From: Chloracidobacterium sp.
Lineage (GTDB): Bacteria; Acidobacteriota; Blastocatellia; Pyrinomonadales; Pyrinomonadaceae
Length of the DNA: 64,000 nt
Direction: 5' to 3'
NCBI GenBank assembly: GCA_016716365.1
Contig: JADJWM010000018.1
Span: forward strand, 1 to 64,000
In this document: positions 61,378 through 64,000 of the stretch, one piece after another
Layout: the number at the start of each line of letters is the position of its first letter
Position numbering within the stretch: position 1 is the first letter of the stretch
Made by a program: the position numbers and the translations under genes
Notes under the pieces: generated by a model
What the model was told of the DNA's origin: nothing
What the model saw: the letters and a program-made list of their open reading frames with translations, nothing else
Database searches by the model: none

Positions 61378-62538
61378 ATGAAAAATAAGAGCATCATCGA
61401 CTCGATCAGCGTTGCTTTTCCCTGCGACGAAGATTGGGAGAACATGGCTGGCGGTGACCGCAAACGCCATTGCGGATCCTGCAAGAGGGACGTCTACAAT
61501 CTGTCGGCGATGACCCGTCGAGATGCCCGCCGCCTGTTGGGAGAAAACAAAGGCAGGATCTGCGTGCGGTATGCGAAACTGCCCGATGGCACCTTGCGGA
61601 CACTCGATCAGCCACTCCATCAAATTACGCGACGTTCGGCCGTAGCGGCGGGTGTGCTCGCGGCGACGGTTTCACTAACTGCCACCGCCTTTTCGCAGGG
61701 GGAGCCGATCATAAACAGGGACCGCGAGACCCGGACGTCAGCTGGTGCAAAGTTGTCCGGGCTCAGCAGTATATCGTTTACTATCCAGGACGAAAATGAG
61801 GCATTGATACAGAGTGCAAAAGCCGTTCTGACGGATCTCAAAAAGAGGCGTCAATTTGAAGCAATAAGCGATGACGATGGCGTTGCCCGGTTTCGCGATC
61901 TTCCATTCGGCGACTACGAATTGACGGTGTCCTCGCCTGGTTTCAGGACAAATAAGAAGAATATTCGCTTGTGCATTCCGCAGGAACCGCACCTCAAGAT
62001 CAGTCTTGAGGTGGGATTCGTGACCGGAATTCTCATCACGGCTTGGTCGGATGTACCGGTTTTTCAGGCGATCGCGCAAGGGGAGTTTGAGGCCGTTAAA
62101 AGCGCTTTTGATGACGGTTTCCCGATCAGCCAAAAGGACGCTGACGGAAATACGGCCCTTCATGTGGCCGTCGAAAATGGAAAGTTTGAGATGGTGCAGT
62201 TTCTTCTCGTAAAGAACGCAAAGGTCAATGCCCGGAACGCCGCAAAACTGACACCGATCTGGCTGGTAAACGAGATAGACGATGAAGCGACGGCGCTGGA
62301 GATCCTTCGCCTGCTTATTTCAAAGAATGCCGACGTGAATGTACGTAACGAGGATCAGGAGACCCTATTGATGCTGGCCGCCGAGGACGACGACGTTGAG
62401 TGTGTGAAGCTTCTGCTTGACGCCGGAGCGGACCCGAACGCTCGTGATGCGGACGGCGAAACTGCTCTCGGGCGGGCCGACTCGCCCGAAGTCAAACGCC
62501 TCTTACTTAGTTTCGGTGCAAAAAAAGGATCAGGTTAA
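61378..62538 (+). CDS. membrane protein with N-terminal cysteine domain, carboxypeptidase-like Ig domain and ankyrin repeats
   Basis: 386 residues from ATG 61378, behind AGGAAAAACGAG. VAFPCDEDWENMAGGDRKRHCGSCKRDVYNLSAMTRRDARRLL with a later RICVRY is a conserved N-terminal domain with a CxxC pair seen in many Bacteroidota and Acidobacteriota proteins. One helix (AVAAGVLAATVSLTATAF, about 85-102) follows, then a carboxypeptidase-regulatory-like domain (AISDDDGVARFRDLPFGDYELTVSSPGFRT), then ankyrin repeats (DADGNTALHVAVENGKFEMVQFLLVKNAKVNARNAAKLTPIWLV; EDQETLLMLAAEDDDVECVKLLLDAGADPNARDADGETALG). Probably the N-terminus stays inside the cell. Partners unknown. Confidence 0.8.
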   Translation: MKNKSIIDSISVAFPCDEDWENMAGGDRKRHCGSCKRDVYNLSAMTRRDARRLLGENKGRICVRYAKLPDGTLRTLDQPLHQITRRSAVAAGVLAATVSLTATAFSQGEPIINRDRETRTSAGAKLSGLSSISFTIQDENEALIQSAKAVLTDLKKRRQFEAISDDDGVARFRDLPFGDYELTVSSPGFRTNKKNIRLCIPQEPHLKISLEVGFVTGILITAWSDVPVFQAIAQGEFEAVKSAFDDGFPISQKDADGNTALHVAVENGKFEMVQFLLVKNAKVNARNAAKLTPIWLVNEIDDEATALEILRLLISKNADVNVRNEDQETLLMLAAEDDDVECVKLLLDAGADPNARDADGETALGRADSPEVKRLLLSFGAKKGSG

Positions 62539-62646
62539 TCGCTCGCTAAGACCCGAAGTGTGAAGCGTCTCCATGACTTCACTTTTCGGAAAATTCACTG
62601 ATATCAACCGGCCATAAACCTCGCGTTAACGAACGAGGAGGCGCTT

Positions 62647-63372
62647 ATGGCTGCAAATCTTAATATATTCAACCCGCGGTTGGCCGATCGAAAGCTTTTC
62701 TTGATAGCCGGCGTCGGCTTTCCGCTGCTCGTTCTCATAGGTTATTTCAAGTCTTATTACGGAAGCTTCCTGTTTGCGGACGCCCCGAAGATCGCGAACA
62801 TGCTGGTGCATGCTCACGGGCTGGTGATGTCTGTGTGGGTGCTCTATTTCGTCGCCCAGGTTGCGCTGATCAGGTCAAAGAATGTGAAGCTCCACATGAC
62901 AATGGGCCTTGCAGGGGTGGCGTTGGCGGCGGTGGTGATCGTCGTCGGGATGGCGACCGCGTATGATGCTCAATTGGTCCGCGGTGCGGCACCTCCGGGA
63001 GCCAATCCGCACTCGTTCTTCATTCTGCCCGTGTCGGATATGACGCTCTTCGCCATCCTGTTCGCCGGTGCCGTCTATTACCGGAAGCGGCCCGCCGAGC
63101 ACAAGAGCCTGATGCTGCTGACGGCGATCAACTTTCTGCCGGCAGCACTGTTTCGGATTCCGGCTGTCCCGCCGGAGTACTCAATTTTCTGGGCCTTCGG
63201 CGTGCCGGCGGCGATGGCCGTCGCAGCTCTCGTTTGGCATTCGCGCAAACACGACAAGGTCAATCGTGTCTTTGCCGCAGGCGTCGCGCTTCTGGTGATC
63301 GCTATCCCGGCCCGGATCCTGATAATGGATTCGTCGCCGTGGCTGGACCTGGTAGCGCTGATCGCTCCCTGA
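62647..63372 (+). CDS. seven-helix membrane protein of unknown function
   Basis: 241 residues from ATG 62647, behind GAGGAGGCGCTT. Seven hydrophobic segments (LFLIAGVGFPLLVLIGYF, LVMSVWVLYFVAQVALI, MTMGLAGVALAAVVIVVG, LFAILFAGAVYYRK, LMLLTAINFLPAALFRI, FWAFGVPAAMAVAALVW, AAGVALLVIAIPARILI). The VHAHGLVMSVWVLYFVAQVALI stretch and HMTMGLAG place histidines in pairs, which could bind haem, but no b-type cytochrome family is certain. Stand-alone, ended by the terminator at 63399. Confidence 0.7.
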   Translation: MAANLNIFNPRLADRKLFLIAGVGFPLLVLIGYFKSYYGSFLFADAPKIANMLVHAHGLVMSVWVLYFVAQVALIRSKNVKLHMTMGLAGVALAAVVIVVGMATAYDAQLVRGAAPPGANPHSFFILPVSDMTLFAILFAGAVYYRKRPAEHKSLMLLTAINFLPAALFRIPAVPPEYSIFWAFGVPAAMAVAALVWHSRKHDKVNRVFAAGVALLVIAIPARILIMDSSPWLDLVALIAP

Positions 63373-63398
63373 GGCTTTCGGCTGCCCCAATAAATAAT

Positions 63399-63434
63399 GC
63401 CTCCGGTTCCGGACCGGAGGCGTTCTTCATTTTT
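63399..63434 (+). terminator. terminator between the 7-TM gene and the phage portal gene
   Basis: GCCTCCGGT (63399-63407) and ACCGGAGGC (63413-63421) with loop TCCGG, followed by GTTCTTCATTTTT. It lies 26 bases after the plus-strand stop. Confidence 0.7.
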
Positions 63435-63470
63435 AGGTGCGGGCCGCGATTGGTTCGGAGGGCCGTGAGG

Positions 63471-64000
63471 TCAAAGTCCTGAACCCGCGGCGCGTTCGAC
63501 CGGCAGCCCGATCTGTCGCTTTAGGAGAACATTCTCCAGCCGCTCGCGTTCGGTCATCGGCGACGGGTCTTCCCACTCCGTTCGAAGCCGGACGCCGTCC
63601 GCACTGCCCTCGATCGCAAGGGCGAATTCCATCACACGTGCCCAGACCTGGCCGAATGCGTTCTGCCGGTCACGCACCTTTGCCAGGAACCGGGTCTCGG
63701 ATTTTTTCAGAGTCTCGCCGCTCGGCTGGCCGCGCATATGCGGCATCAGATAGTGCAGCGGCGTTCCGGTCACGCTTGCGATATCGATCCTAAAGCTGTC
63801 CTTCACCTTCAGGAACTGATCGAGCTGGGCTGCTTCAAAATCACCGAATTTCGAGTTAGGGTCCTGTGCGATCCAAAGATGCTCGACGCCGGAGCGGAAC
63901 GGGGCGACCGGTTTACCCTCAAGGTCGTATTCGAGTTCGATCCCGGCGGCCCATCGCTGGCGGTAGGCCGAGAATTCCATCGCGACAAGCATATCGAGGA
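63471..64000 (-). CDS. phage portal protein, SPP1 gp6-like, C-terminal part
   Basis: The frame is open at the right edge, so the N-terminal half is outside; 176 codons are visible. LVAMEFSAYRQRWAAG, FEAAQLDQFLKVKDSFRIDIASVTGTPLHYLMPHMRGQPSGETLKKSETRFLAKVRDRQNAFGQVWARVMEFALAIEG is the core of the SPP1 gp6/portal family: the (A/T)-G-(T/I)-P and P-S-G-(E/D)-(A/T)-L signatures and the K-x-R-Q-x2-F-G-x2-W helix are intact. A portal forms the DNA channel of the phage capsid. This is the first clear phage gene in the window and suggests that a prophage continues to the right. Confidence 0.8.
   Translation of the reverse strand, partial: LDMLVAMEFSAYRQRWAAGIELEYDLEGKPVAPFRSGVEHLWIAQDPNSKFGDFEAAQLDQFLKVKDSFRIDIASVTGTPLHYLMPHMRGQPSGETLKKSETRFLAKVRDRQNAFGQVWARVMEFALAIEGSADGVRLRTEWEDPSPMTERERLENVLLKRQIGLPVERAAGSGL

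Overview
The window reads as one chromosomal contig of a Gram-negative, GC-rich bacterium, most likely an acidobacterium of the Blastocatellia type. This is inferred from gene content, not from a marker gene: several secreted proteins end in DYDGDG / VFRPSNGTWY (FG-GAP/VCBS-like) modules, there are BNR and delta-60 repeat proteins, S9 peptidase and TPR-CHAT proteins, and a Tat-exported respiratory enzyme. No rRNA gene is present; the only RNA gene recognised is tRNA-Thr(CGT).

Layout. 1-4000: tail of a PpiC-type isomerase, a lamin-tail/FG-GAP surface protein and a PHP-domain phosphoesterase. 4070-21080: a nitrogen-oxide respiration region. One co-directional operon encodes a GltD-like FAD/Fe-S oxidoreductase, a Rieske protein, a long cytochrome b, a seven-CxxCH cytochrome c, a Tat-exported NarG/NxrA-type molybdenum subunit, a small membrane protein, a NarH/NxrB-type four-cluster Fe-S subunit, a lipoprotein gamma subunit, a hemerythrin and a TorD/NarJ-type chaperone. 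Divergent from it are a RIC/ScdA Fe-S repair protein with a YwiC-like membrane protein, a small unknown protein, a cysteine-poor CRP/FNR regulator and a porin. Four matching TGA-N6-TCA dyads lie in the promoters of this region and nowhere else that I noticed, so it looks like one regulon. The genes suggest periplasmic nitrate reduction or nitrite oxidation wired to the quinone pool; direction and substrate cannot be settled from sequence.

21280-30100: a secreted phosphatase, then a ppk1 / secreted kinase-like / DUF4956 operon, and a gene-poor stretch. There a 20-bp copy of the 3' end of tRNA-Thr, 2.45 kb from the intact tRNA, marks what looks like the scar of an integrated island holding an OlsB-like acyltransferase, a small unknown gene and a broken TANGO2/NRDE gene. 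30600-36200: TPR-CHAT protease, sigma-like factor and zinc-finger anti-sigma-like protein in one operon. 36380-44620: three large secreted repeat proteins, interrupted by a CI-like repressor / ImmA-type metallopeptidase pair.

44900-63400: mostly housekeeping and exported proteins (GNAT, S9 peptidase, a small SRA-like protein, TonB-domain protein, metzincin with a Pro-Thr linker, Nudix, orotate-type PRTase, PlsC-like acyltransferase, RecR, YbaB, SIMPL, TPR, a His-rich outer-membrane protein, UvrD-like helicase, ankyrin protein, 7-TM protein). 63471-64000 (minus) is the C-terminal part of an SPP1 gp6-like phage portal protein, so a prophage probably starts at the right edge.

Data quality: the reading frames of the multiheme cytochrome, the molybdenum subunit, the hemerythrin (at a long poly-G run) and the porin are broken by small indels, while other genes are intact. 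I treat these as probable sequence errors, but true decay is not excluded.
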